Both the position numbers and the translations under genes were made by a program. The notes beneath the pieces were generated by a model. It searched no databases. It was given only the letters and a program-made list of their open reading frames with translations, and had not been told where the DNA came from. 64,000 nucleotides of DNA from Rhodococcus antarcticus (GTDB lineage: Bacteria > Actinomycetota > Actinomycetes > Mycobacteriales > Mycobacteriaceae): NCBI RefSeq assembly GCF_026153295.1, contig NZ_CP110617.1, positions 1-64,000 on the forward strand, written 5' to 3'. Positions 34,932 to 43,753 of this stretch are shown here, in pieces (position 1 is the stretch's first letter; every line of letters starts with the position of its first letter).

Positions 34932-36403
34932 TGCCGGATTGCACTCCTCTTGACTTCGGTTGCAAGCTGTCCGACGGCATTGGTGGCGCGATCGGGAGTG
35001 CCACCAGCGCCGTCGCCGGTGGCGTCCTGGATGAGGTGCGGAAGTCGGCGGTCGAGATGACCACGACGATGCTGAAGACGTTGGGCACGTTCTGGTTGAA
35101 GATCCCGTCACCGAGCTTGGACGTGTCCCCGGGCACGGGCACCGGTGGCGGTTCGGGTGTCGGTGCTTTGGGGGTGTTGCAGTCCAACCTGGCGTTCTTC
35201 ACCATCCTCGCCGCCGTCGTCGGCCTCATCATCTGCGCGGCGAAGATGGCGATCACCGCCCGCGGTGAGCACGGCGCCGAAGGGCTGAAGATGCTCGCCC
35301 GCCTCGTCGGCGTCGCCGGTGCCGGCGCCGCCGTGGTCGCGCTGCTGGTGGCCTCAGGGGACGCGTTCGCCCCGTGGATCATCGAGCAGGCCACCGGGGC
35401 ACCGTTCGAGCAGTCCGCCCCCACCATCATCACCCGTGAGGCGCTGGGAAGCATGACGGCGCTGCTCGCGATCCTGGTCGCGGTCTTCGCCCTGTTCGGG
35501 TCCCTGGCCCAGGTGCTGTTCATGATCCTGCGCGGCGGGATGCTCGTGGTCCTGGTCGCCGTGTGGCCCCTGGCCGCGTCGCTGTCCTCCACCGAGCAGG
35601 GCCTGGGTTGGTACAAGAAGATCAATGCCTACCTGATCGCCTTCGTCCTGTTCAAGCCCGTCGCCGCCATCCTCTACAGCGCAGGCTTCCTGCTGCTCAC
35701 CGGCGGCAACGCCACCACCTCCGACGATCCGAGCGTGGACGCCACCATCGGCACCCTGCAGGGCCTGGCCCTGCTCACGGTGGCCGCGCTGGCGTTGCCG
35801 GCGCTGCTGCGGTTCGTGTCCCCGCTGACCTCAGCGGGGTCGGGCTCGATGAGCGGTGCCGCCGCCCTGGCGGGCACCGTCGCCGTCGGCGCTGCCGTCG
35901 TCACGATGGGCGGTGGAGCCGCCGCTGCCGGTGCCGGTGGCGGGGCCAGTGCGGGCGGGGCCGCCTCGGGCGCTGGTGCTGGTGCTGGTGCCGGTGCCGG
36001 TGGTGGTGCTGGTGCCGCCGGCGGTCAGGGCCCGGCCGGCGGCGGAGGCAGCCCCGGTGGGAGCTCCGGCGGCTCCGGTGGCGGCTCTGGTGGTGGTGGC
36101 GTCGCCGGTGGTGGCGCGACCCCGTCCGGTGGTGGTTCCGCCGAGGACCCCGGTGCCGGTGCAGGAGGTGGCAGTGGCAGCGGTAGTGGGGGCGGTGGTG
36201 GCTCGGCACCGCCGCCACGACCGGCGCCGTCGGAGGGTGGGAGTGGCGCCGACCGCCCCGCCCCCGCCTACGCCGGGGCGGCATCCGGGTCGCGGATGGC
36301 CGCGGCCAGCAACGGTGTCCGGGTGATGACCGCGGCCGCGGAGAACGCCGCCACCGATCACAGCGAGCCCTCCGGGGCCCGCCACGAACAGCAGACCCAG
36401 TGA
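34931..36403 (+). CDS. VirB6/TrbL-like polytopic membrane protein
   Basis: A 490-residue protein with about six membrane helices between residues 80 and 330 (LAFFTILAAVVGLIICAAKM, GVAGAGAAVVALLVASGDAF, LLAILVAVFALFGSLAQVLF, MLVVLVAVWPLAASLSSTEQ, YLIAFVLFKPVAAILYSAGF, then LALLTVAALALPALLRFV). A long Gly/Ser/Ala-rich tail follows. It would form the inner channel of the secretion system. It starts one base before the end of the upstream gene. Confidence 0.8.
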   Translation: MPDCTPLDFGCKLSDGIGGAIGSATSAVAGGVLDEVRKSAVEMTTTMLKTLGTFWLKIPSPSLDVSPGTGTGGGSGVGALGVLQSNLAFFTILAAVVGLIICAAKMAITARGEHGAEGLKMLARLVGVAGAGAAVVALLVASGDAFAPWIIEQATGAPFEQSAPTIITREALGSMTALLAILVAVFALFGSLAQVLFMILRGGMLVVLVAVWPLAASLSSTEQGLGWYKKINAYLIAFVLFKPVAAILYSAGFLLLTGGNATTSDDPSVDATIGTLQGLALLTVAALALPALLRFVSPLTSAGSGSMSGAAALAGTVAVGAAVVTMGGGAAAAGAGGGASAGGAASGAGAGAGAGAGGGAGAAGGQGPAGGGGSPGGSSGGSGGGSGGGGVAGGGATPSGGGSAEDPGAGAGGGSGSGSGGGGGSAPPPRPAPSEGGSGADRPAPAYAGAASGSRMAAASNGVRVMTAAAENAATDHSEPSGARHEQQTQ

Positions 36404-36431
36404 TGCGCACCGACGGTAAGGACGTGACCTT

Positions 36432-37946
36432 GTGACCACCCCGCAGATCGTGGAGCCCGTGCGCTACGGCAACCTCCGCAACCCCCGCCGCCCCGGCGTG
36501 GCCGGACTGTCCCTCGCCGCCACCGTGCTGGCCGGGTCCTCGGCGCTGGCGGTGGTGACGTCGATGATGGCGTTCAACCTGGCCACCGCCGGCGTGGTGC
36601 TGGTGGTGGCCGTGGTGGTCCTCGCCCCCCTGGTCCAGACCGACCGGGAGGGCCGCATCGGCTACCAGCGGATCGTGGCGCGCTTGCGGCACCGGCGGGC
36701 GGCGAAGGCCGGGCGCACCACCTACGTCGCCGGCCCCGCGTCGACCGGCACCCCCGACGGCCGCACCCGGCTGCCCGGGTTGGCTGCGGCCACGGAGCTG
36801 CTGGAGGGCCACGACGTGTACGGCACCCCGTTCGCCGTGCTGCACACCAAGGCCACCGACCACTACTCCGTGGTCTTCCAGGGTGAGGCCGATGGTGACG
36901 ACCTGGTCGACCAGTCGGTGACGGACGCCCAGGTCGCGCACTGGGGTGGGTGGCTGGCCCGGTTGGGTCAGGAGGCCGACGTCGCCGCCGCGTCGGTGAC
37001 GGTGGAGACCGCGCCGGACCCCGGTACCCGGCTGACCCGCATGATCCGTGGCCACCAGCAGCCCGGGGCCCCTGAGTTCGCCGCGACCACCCTCGACGAG
37101 ATCGTGGCCAACTACCCCTCGGCGTCCAGCATCATCACCACCCGCATCGCGATGACGTTCACCGGCAAGGCCCGCAGCGACGAGACCCGCCGCAGCCCGG
37201 CCCAGATGCTGGAGTACCTGGCCCGAGTGGTGCCCGGCTACCGCAACCACCTGCGGGTCACCGGTGCCGGGACGTCGGTGCGAATGATGAGCGCCGCGGA
37301 CCTCACCGACGCCATCCGCGTCTGCTTCGACCCGTCGGTGTCGCAGCTGGTCGACGAGCAGCGGGCCGAGAACCCGAACGGCACGGGCCTGACGTGGTCC
37401 GAGGCCGGACCCGCCTTCGCCCAGGAGCACCCCGACCGCTACGCCCACGACGGGGCGTTCTCCATGGTGTGGCAGATGCGCCAGCCCCCCACCGGGGTGT
37501 TCACCGACACCGTGCTGAAAGCGTTGTTGGCCCCGCACCCCGACATCGCCCGCAAACGGGTCACCATCATCTACCGCCCCGAGTCCGCCGAGGCCGCCGC
37601 GACGATCGTGGAGCGCGACGTCCGCGACGCCAACACGATCATGACCGGCAAGGCCCGCGCCCAGCACCGGGACTCCACCGCCCTGCGGGCAGCGAACAAG
37701 GCCGCCTCCGAGGAAGCCGAAGGCGCCGGGCTGGTCCGCTTCGGGATGATCGTCACCGCCACCGTCACCACCGAGGCAGGTTTGCAGCGGGCCGCGTCCA
37801 CGATCAACCAGCTCTCCGCCCCGGTGAAGCTGCGGCTGCGCCTGGCCCGGCACAACCAGGCCGCCGCGTTCACCGCCGGGCTGCCCCTGGGCCTGGTCCT
37901 GCCCGCGCACCTGCTGCTCCCGGACATGCTGCGGGACGCCCTGTGA
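36432..37946 (+). CDS. SCO6880-family transfer protein
   Basis: A 504-residue protein from GTG 36432. Two membrane helices near the N-terminus (GLSLAATVLAGSSALAVVTS and LATAGVVLVVAVVVLAPLVQ) are followed by a soluble domain like the N-terminal part of VirB4/TraC (HYSVVFQGEADGDDLVDQSV, then VTIIYRPESAEAAATIVERD). In this system VirB4 is split: this protein gives the membrane-linked front half, and the next gene gives the ATPase. It overlaps that gene (GTGA). Confidence 0.85.
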   Translation: MTTPQIVEPVRYGNLRNPRRPGVAGLSLAATVLAGSSALAVVTSMMAFNLATAGVVLVVAVVVLAPLVQTDREGRIGYQRIVARLRHRRAAKAGRTTYVAGPASTGTPDGRTRLPGLAAATELLEGHDVYGTPFAVLHTKATDHYSVVFQGEADGDDLVDQSVTDAQVAHWGGWLARLGQEADVAAASVTVETAPDPGTRLTRMIRGHQQPGAPEFAATTLDEIVANYPSASSIITTRIAMTFTGKARSDETRRSPAQMLEYLARVVPGYRNHLRVTGAGTSVRMMSAADLTDAIRVCFDPSVSQLVDEQRAENPNGTGLTWSEAGPAFAQEHPDRYAHDGAFSMVWQMRQPPTGVFTDTVLKALLAPHPDIARKRVTIIYRPESAEAAATIVERDVRDANTIMTGKARAQHRDSTALRAANKAASEEAEGAGLVRFGMIVTATVTTEAGLQRAASTINQLSAPVKLRLRLARHNQAAAFTAGLPLGLVLPAHLLLPDMLRDAL

Positions 37947-39640
37947 GCACCCGAGGGGACCTGAGCCCAGGGCAGCAGGGGGGTCAGCAGCCGGGGCACC
38001 AGCTGCAGGTGTCACCGGCAGATGACCGTGACCCGAACATGACGATGCGCATCCCCGCCCGGCAGGTCCCGCCGCGGCTGCACACCCCGCCGACGATCGC
38101 CGCACCCCTGACGCGGGCGCAGCGCAAGTCCGCCCGGAAGGCGACCCGCGCCGCCGCACGCGTGGAGCGGGCGAACCGGCCCGGTGCCCGCGGGTGGCGC
38201 CGCCCGGGTGGGGGTTCGGTGGCGTGGGTGGAGGCACCCCCGGAGTTCCGGGGCACCACCGTGCAGGTGTGCGGGTTGTGGCCGTTCACCGCCGGCTCGG
38301 GCACCCCCACCGACGGGGTGCCGTTGGGTCGTCACCTGCTGTCGGGGGCCACGGTGTGTGGGGACCCGCTGTTCTGGTTCCTCGCCGGCCGCATCTCCAA
38401 CCCCTCCGGGTTCATCCTCGGTCGCCCCGGGCTGGGCAAGTCGTCGTTGGCCCGTCGGATCGTGAACGTGTCCACCGGGTTCGGGATCATCCCCCTGATC
38501 CTGGCGGACCTGAAGCCGGACTACCCCCCTTTGGTGCGGGCCCTGGGGGGGCAGGTCATCGTCGTCGGACGCGGCCGTGGCTACGTCAACCCCCTGGACC
38601 CCGGACCCCTCGCCGGGGATCTCCACCTGCTCCCAGTGGTGGCGCGGGAGCGGGTCGCCGCCGAGCAGCTCGCGCGCGCCCTCAACGTCCTGACCGGGCT
38701 GCTCGAGCTGGTCCGCGGTGGGCGGCTCACCGACCGGGAGCAGACCATGCTCGCCGCCGCCCTGCGCGTGCTCTACGCCGACCCCGACGGCCGGGTCCCG
38801 GTGATGGGCGACGTGCTCGACCTGGTGGCGTCGCGGCACCCGCGGGTGCGGGCGGTGTCGCTGGACCGCGGTGACGACGACCGCTACGACGACGTCACCG
38901 AGAACCTTCAGACCGCGCTGATGGCGTTGTGTGAGGACGGGCAGTTCGGGGACACCTTCGCCCGCCCCACCAGCGTGCCCATGCTGCTGGACCGGGCCGT
39001 GGTCTTCGACGTCTCCGCCATCGACGACGCGGAGATCATGTTGCAGGCCGCCGTCCAGCTCGTGTGCTGGTCCTACGGCCAGTCCGCGGTGTCCGCGGCG
39101 AAGGAGCTGGCGGAGGCGGGGCTGCGCCCGCAGCAGTACTACCTGATGGTCATGGACGAGCTGTGGCGCACCCTGCGGGCCTCAACGGAGATGGTCGACC
39201 GCGTCGATGCGATCACCCGGCTGAACCGGCAGAAGATGCTCGGCCAGCTCCTCATCACCCACACCATGAACGACCTGAAGCTCTCCGACGCGACCGCCAC
39301 GGCGAAGGCGTGGGGGTTCGTGGAACGCTCGGAGATGGTGTTCATCGGCGGCCTCGCCCCCGCCGAGATGGGCAACCTCACCCAGGTCTTCGCCATGAGC
39401 ACCGCCGAGACGCAGATGATCGCCGAGTGGTCCACCGAAGGTGGGTTCTCCTCCGAGACCGGCACCCAGGCCGTCCCCCCGGGCCGGGGCAAGTTCCTGC
39501 TGAAGATCGGGAAGAACCCCGGCACCCCCTTCGAGGTGGAGCTCACCGCCACCGAGCGCGACGTCAACAACACCAACCGCGGCTGGGAACAGCTCCGGGA
39601 GCGCCACCGCACCAGCCTGGTCGCTCTGGACAAGTCGTGA
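37943..39640 (+). CDS. VirB4-like conjugation ATPase
   Basis: A 565-residue protein from GTG 37943. Walker A GRPGLGKSS (residues about 157-165) and Walker B-like LMVMDELWRTL are evident, with HTMNDLKLSD and SEMVFIGGLAP after. The N-terminal 75 residues are basic. It would power assembly of the channel. It is coupled with the SCO6880-type and VirD4-like genes by GTGA overlaps. Confidence 0.88.
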   Translation: MSTRGDLSPGQQGGQQPGHQLQVSPADDRDPNMTMRIPARQVPPRLHTPPTIAAPLTRAQRKSARKATRAAARVERANRPGARGWRRPGGGSVAWVEAPPEFRGTTVQVCGLWPFTAGSGTPTDGVPLGRHLLSGATVCGDPLFWFLAGRISNPSGFILGRPGLGKSSLARRIVNVSTGFGIIPLILADLKPDYPPLVRALGGQVIVVGRGRGYVNPLDPGPLAGDLHLLPVVARERVAAEQLARALNVLTGLLELVRGGRLTDREQTMLAAALRVLYADPDGRVPVMGDVLDLVASRHPRVRAVSLDRGDDDRYDDVTENLQTALMALCEDGQFGDTFARPTSVPMLLDRAVVFDVSAIDDAEIMLQAAVQLVCWSYGQSAVSAAKELAEAGLRPQQYYLMVMDELWRTLRASTEMVDRVDAITRLNRQKMLGQLLITHTMNDLKLSDATATAKAWGFVERSEMVFIGGLAPAEMGNLTQVFAMSTAETQMIAEWSTEGGFSSETGTQAVPPGRGKFLLKIGKNPGTPFEVELTATERDVNNTNRGWEQLRERHRTSLVALDKS

Positions 39641-41451
39641 GTGCCCCCACCCGCAACCCGGACCGGCTGTGGCTGTGGATCGCGGTCGCTGTTGTGGCCG
39701 TGATTGGGCTGCTCGGGGTGCTGTGGGCAGCGGTGTACGCCGGGGCCGGCAACGCCGGACAGCCCACCCCCGGCGGCCCGGTCACCCTGGTGGTCGACCT
39801 GGCCACCGGCACCCGGGCGTGGCCCGGCGGCATCTCCACCGTCCTGGCCATCGGGGTACCGCTGCTCGTGGTCGTGCTCGCGGTGGCGTGGTGGCTGGTG
39901 TTCGGCACCACCACCAGGGCCCGCGTCGACCCGGCCGCGAAAGACCTCGCCCGGCCCCGTGACCTCGCGGGGTTGACCCCCACCGCGGTGAAGGCCTCCG
40001 CGGCGACGCTGCGTCCCGGGGCCGACCTCACCGACCCCGGCAGCTGGGGCGTCCTGCTCGGGGTCACCCTCGGTGGCCGGGTCCCGCTGCGCATGGACTG
40101 GGAGTCCGTCGCTGTGTGCGTCGCCGGGCCCCGGGTCGGCAAGTCCATGTCCCTGGCCATCCCCGCCCTGGTCGCGGCCCCCGGCCCGGCGGTGGCCACC
40201 TCCAACAAGGCCGACCTGCACGACGCCACCCGGTCGCTGCGCATGGCCCGCGGCCGGGTGTGGGTCTTCGACCCCCAGAACATCGCCAGCACCGAGCCGG
40301 CCTCGGCGTGGTGGGTAAACCTGCTCGCGTCGGTGTACAGCCCAGCCACCGCCGAACGCCTGGCCGGGCACCTCGCTGACGGCAACACCGACCCCGGCGC
40401 CACCCCGGACGCCTACTTCGAGCCCGAAGGCCGCTCCCTGCTGGCCACCTACATCCTCGCCGCCGCAGTCTCCGGTGGTGACCTGCTGCACGTCCTGCAC
40501 TGGATCACCAGCGCAAGCTCCGATGTGCCGCACCGCCTGCTCGCCCAGCACGACCAGCCCGCCGCCGCCGCCACCGCCCGGCGGTACCTGGAGATCACCC
40601 CGAAGCAGCGCGACGGCCTGTTCGGCACCGCGGCCAAGATGATCCGCGTCCTCACCGAACCGGCCTACTCCCAGTGGGTCACCCCACCGGTGCGGGTCAC
40701 CTTCACCGAGGACGCCGGCCGCCTGGTCGCGGTGCCGCAGGCACCGTGGCGTGACCAGGTGCCGGAGTTCGACCCGCTCGGCTTCGTCACCTCCACCGGG
40801 GACACCCTCTACGCCCTGTCCATCGAGGGGCGGGCCGCGGCGACGTCGCTGACCACCGCCCTGACCGCCATGCTGTTCGACGCCGGCCAGCTCGCCGCCA
40901 CCCGCACCCCCACCCGCCGGCTGGCCACCCCGCTGCTGTTCGTCCTCGACGAGGCCGCGAACGTGTGCCGCATCCGGGCGCTGCCCGACCTGTACTCCCA
41001 CTTCGGGTCCCGCGGCATGCCCGTCATCACCATCCTGCAGTCCTGGTCCCAAGGCTGCGAGGTGTTCGGCGAGGCCGGGATGCGCAAGCTCTGGTCCGCG
41101 GCCAACGCCAAGCTCTACCTCGGCGGGGTGAGCGAGGCCGGGTTCCTCCGCGACCTGTCCGCCGTCGTCGGCGAGCACGACGTCCAGCGCTGGTCCACCT
41201 CGAGTTCCCGCAACGGCGGGTCCCGCTCCCAGTCCTGGTCACGGGAGCCGATCCTGAGCGTCGCCCAGCTCCAGGCCCTCGACCGCGGCCGCGCCGTGCT
41301 GCTCACCTCCGGCAACCCGGCCGCACTCATTGCCACCGTCCCCTGGACCCACGGCCCGGATGCGGACAACATCCGGGCTTCGCTGGCCTACTGGGCACCG
41401 GACGCAGAGACCGCCGACACCCGCGTCGCACGTGGCTGGGGGCCGGCGTGA
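39637..41451 (+). CDS. VirD4/TraG-type coupling protein
   Basis: A 604-residue protein from GTG 39637. Two N-terminal membrane helices (WLWIAVAVVAVIGLLGVLWA and VLAIGVPLLVVVLAVAWWLV). Walker A is AGPRVGKSMSLAIPAL; Walker B is LLFVLDEAANV; a TraM-recognition-like region includes MPVITILQSWSQGCEVFG. It would deliver the DNA-relaxase complex to the channel. No relaxase gene is seen in the window; it may lie outside or be unrecognised. Confidence 0.88.
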   Translation: MSAPTRNPDRLWLWIAVAVVAVIGLLGVLWAAVYAGAGNAGQPTPGGPVTLVVDLATGTRAWPGGISTVLAIGVPLLVVVLAVAWWLVFGTTTRARVDPAAKDLARPRDLAGLTPTAVKASAATLRPGADLTDPGSWGVLLGVTLGGRVPLRMDWESVAVCVAGPRVGKSMSLAIPALVAAPGPAVATSNKADLHDATRSLRMARGRVWVFDPQNIASTEPASAWWVNLLASVYSPATAERLAGHLADGNTDPGATPDAYFEPEGRSLLATYILAAAVSGGDLLHVLHWITSASSDVPHRLLAQHDQPAAAATARRYLEITPKQRDGLFGTAAKMIRVLTEPAYSQWVTPPVRVTFTEDAGRLVAVPQAPWRDQVPEFDPLGFVTSTGDTLYALSIEGRAAATSLTTALTAMLFDAGQLAATRTPTRRLATPLLFVLDEAANVCRIRALPDLYSHFGSRGMPVITILQSWSQGCEVFGEAGMRKLWSAANAKLYLGGVSEAGFLRDLSAVVGEHDVQRWSTSSSRNGGSRSQSWSREPILSVAQLQALDRGRAVLLTSGNPAALIATVPWTHGPDADNIRASLAYWAPDAETADTRVARGWGPA

Positions 41452-42080
41452 GCGGCTACGACGACGACGGACCGGTCGTCCCGGCAGCCGACGGCGACGG
41501 CCCGGGCGGTGATGGCCAGGGTGCCCGGTCGGTGCTGGCATTGACGGTGGAGCTGGGAGACGCCGTCGACCGAGCGGTGCTCAAGCGGGTGCAGACCGAG
41601 GCCGACGCCATGGCTGCGATCGCGTTCGAGGAGCTGCTGACCCCGGAGCTGTCGGTGGTCCTGCAGGAGCGGGCCCGGCAGGCCACCGCCGCGGTGCTGG
41701 ACAACCGGGACGACGACCACACCGCGGAGCTCGCGGGCGCCGGCCCCTTGTTCACCACCGTGCAGGACTGGGTGGCCGGCTTCCTCGCCCGCGTCATCGT
41801 CCGGTGGCCCTCCCAGGACTTCATCTGGTGCCCACGTTGGTGGGCCCACGCCGAGGTCGTCTCCCGCCTCACCGGGCTCTGGATCACCTGGGAGCAGGCC
41901 CGGCTCGGATCCCCCGCAGACATCAACACGTGGTGGCTGCAGCAGCTCGACCCGCACCTGGCCGTCATCACCGCCCAGGGCGGACCGCTCACCGGCTGCA
42001 ACCAGAACGAGGGGCACGGCGGCACCAGGGCCGGACTGCGCATCGAGCCACCACCACCCGGGACCTTCGAGTCCCCCTGA
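41448..42080 (+). CDS. DUF4913-type protein
   Basis: A 210-residue protein from GTG 41448, overlapping the coupling-protein stop. The C-terminal half is the DUF4913 pattern: FTTVQDWVAGFLARVIVRWP, then WCPRWWAHAEVVSRLTGLWI and WWLQQLDPHLAVI. Function is unknown but it is frequent at the end of such transfer operons. Confidence 0.75.
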   Translation: MSGYDDDGPVVPAADGDGPGGDGQGARSVLALTVELGDAVDRAVLKRVQTEADAMAAIAFEELLTPELSVVLQERARQATAAVLDNRDDDHTAELAGAGPLFTTVQDWVAGFLARVIVRWPSQDFIWCPRWWAHAEVVSRLTGLWITWEQARLGSPADINTWWLQQLDPHLAVITAQGGPLTGCNQNEGHGGTRAGLRIEPPPPGTFESP

Positions 42081-42124
42081 ACCTGGGTGCCGGCGTCCCA
42101 CCCCTTCGCCGAGCACCCCTGCCT

Positions 42125-42177
42125 GGGGCGCTGGTCCCATCCCCCCTGGTCCAGCGCCCCCCACCCGTCGGGTGGGG
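42125..42177 (+). terminator. Two adjacent hairpins ending the transfer operon
   Basis: GGGGCGCTGG (42125-42134) pairs with CCAGCGCCCC (42151-42160); directly after, CCCCACCC (42159-42166) pairs with GGGTGGGG (42170-42177). The two share a few bases, so only one may form at a time. Confidence 0.55.
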
Positions 42178-42228
42178 ACCTTCGCCGTGCGGGCTGCGGC
42201 TGCTGTCGTGCGGGTCGTCTCAGCCGAG

Positions 42229-42258
42229 GGTGTCTCAGTTCCTCAGAAGTGAGACACC
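42229..42258. promoter_or_regulatory. Perfect 9-bp inverted repeat
   Basis: GGTGTCTCA and TGAGACACC with a 12-nt spacer. It lies in a gene-free region after the transfer operon. It could be an operator or a recombinase site; no gene for it is near. Confidence 0.4.
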
Positions 42259-42345
42259 GGACGGCACCGCAGCAGGCCCCGTCACCGGAATGTTCTCCGG
42301 ACAGGGCCTACGGGACGCGCCGGCGCTCGCCCCCTCTGTGGCCTG

Positions 42346-42371
42346 CCGCTATCCCGGTAGCGGTTTCTCTT
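42346..42371 (+). terminator. Terminator-like hairpin with T-rich tail
   Basis: CCGCTA / TAGCGG stem around TCCCGG, then TTTCTCTT on the plus strand. Confidence 0.5.
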
Positions 42372-42581
42372 GCGGGGCGGCCGGACGGGCTGAGGTGAGT
42401 GGCAACGACTACCGGGGTGGGTGGGTGTGAATCCCCGGCAGACGCACTTCTCCCGCCACCCGCCTGTCTGGTGATGGACTTTCGACCCTGGTGCGAGCAC
42501 GAGGCCGGAGGTCGAATAACGCATGGAGTACGCGGGTTTGACGATGGGTGCCGACGCGGGTCGTGGCTGGGGGTGCTCGGC
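42372..42581. other. Intergenic leader of the decayed AhpD-like gene
   Basis: No gene seen. With the preceding hairpins, about 500 bases (42081-42581) separate the operon from the next coding trace. Confidence 0.4.
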
Positions 42582-42922
42582 GTGAGCGGGGGGACGTCGC
42601 AGGAGGTGATCGAGGAGCTCAAGGTGAGCACGCGGTCGTTGGCGCAGGCTGCGCCGGCGACCTGGACCGCCTTCGCGGATCTGCATCGTGGCGCCGTGGC
42701 TGACGGTGCCCTGTCGGGGAAGGTCAAGGAGCTGATGACGCTGGCCACCGCGACGGTCAAGCCGCGCGACGGGTGCATTACCTACCACGGGAAAGCTGCC
42801 GCTCGACGGGAGGCGTTGGGGTGGCCCTGCTGATAGATGGGGGAACTGCGTCGGTGTACGCACCTCGTACGTGGGCGGCGTTCCACGAGTTCACCGAACC
42901 GCCGATAGCGCCGCCGTCGTGA
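42582..42922 (+). pseudogene. Carboxymuconolactone decarboxylase/AhpD-like, degraded
   Basis: From GTG 42582: SQEVIEELKVSTRSLAQAAP, then FADLHRGAVADGALSGKVKE and GCITYHGKAAARREALG, then the frame breaks in the G-run 42818-42821. The continuation VALLIDGGTASVYAPRTWAA is in another frame and ends at 42922. The family's CxxC is reduced to one Cys (RDGC), and about 9 residues seem missing. So it is more than one homopolymer error and is probably inactive. Its original stop overlaps the next start (GTGA). Confidence 0.65.
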
Positions 42923-43617
42923 CGGTCGTGGGCGTTGAGTCGCTGGTGCTGGGCGAGCTCGCTCAGCGTGGGCCGGTGCTCGCCGTGGTCGCGCACCCTG
43001 ACGACGAGAGCTTCGGCCTCGGCGCGGTGATCGCCGCGTTGCACGTGGAGGGCGCTGACATCCGGGTCCTGTGCCTGACCCGCGGGGAGGCCAGCACTCT
43101 CGGGGCGAGCGCTGACCTCGGGGTGGTCAGGTTGCTCGAGCTGAGGGCCGCTGCGGGCGTGTTGGGGGTGTCGGAGGTCGTCCTGGAGGACTTCGCCGAC
43201 GGCGGCCTCAGCGGTGTCCCTGTAGCCACTATCGACGATGTCCTCAACGCGCAGCTGCGCGATGCGGTGACGCTGCTCGTCTTCGACGTGTCAGGGGTGA
43301 CAGGCCACCCCGATCATCGGGCGGCGAGCGCTGCGGCGCTCCGGGTGGCCCGGCGTCACCACCTGGACGTCCTGGAGTGGGGCGTCACCCCCCAGGTCGC
43401 TTCCCAGCTGAACATCGAGCTTGCTACCAGCTTCGTCGCGCTGGCCGGTGATGGCGTCACCGACATCGTGGTCGACCGCACCGTCCAGCTGGCGGCCATC
43501 GCCTGCCACCAGAGCCAGGCCCACGACAACCCGGTCCTGACCCGTCGCCTCGAGCTGCAGGGCACCCTCGAACGCGTCCGCCTGCATCCCGCCGACCGGG
43601 TGCAGGGCACCGGATAA
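42919..43617 (+). CDS. PIG-L family deacetylase
   Basis: A 232-residue protein; GTG 42919 is chosen because it overlaps the stop of the AhpD-like gene (GTGA). Zinc-binding motif AVVAHPDDESFGLG and GVTGHPDHRAA are typical of LmbE/PIG-L N-acetylglucosaminyl deacetylases such as MshB. DVSG takes the place of the usual Asp region. Possible substrate: an N-acetylglucosaminyl thiol or lipid precursor. A perfect terminator follows. Confidence 0.85.
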   Translation: MTVVGVESLVLGELAQRGPVLAVVAHPDDESFGLGAVIAALHVEGADIRVLCLTRGEASTLGASADLGVVRLLELRAAAGVLGVSEVVLEDFADGGLSGVPVATIDDVLNAQLRDAVTLLVFDVSGVTGHPDHRAASAAALRVARRHHLDVLEWGVTPQVASQLNIELATSFVALAGDGVTDIVVDRTVQLAAIACHQSQAHDNPVLTRRLELQGTLERVRLHPADRVQGTG

Positions 43618-43620
43618 CAG

Positions 43621-43653
43621 GTGGTACCCCGATCACCTTTGTCGGGGTACCAC
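43621..43653. terminator. 12-bp perfect hairpin terminator
   Basis: GTGGTACCCCGA (43621-43632) and TCGGGGTACCAC (43642-43653) pair perfectly with a 9-nt loop. It serves the PIG-L gene and the convergent aminotransferase-like gene. Confidence 0.75.
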
Positions 43654-43753
43654 TTAGCCCTGTGGTGCCAGCCGGGACCAGGTCGTTGCACGCCCGGCCG
43701 GTAGTTGTCCCAATCGCTTCGCCCTGACGGTGGCGGGGCAGCGTGATCAGCGG

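Noticed and set aside
42229-42258. Attachment site for an integrase
   Set aside because: No integrase gene is recognised in the window, and no second copy of the repeat was noticed; kept only as an unassigned inverted repeat.
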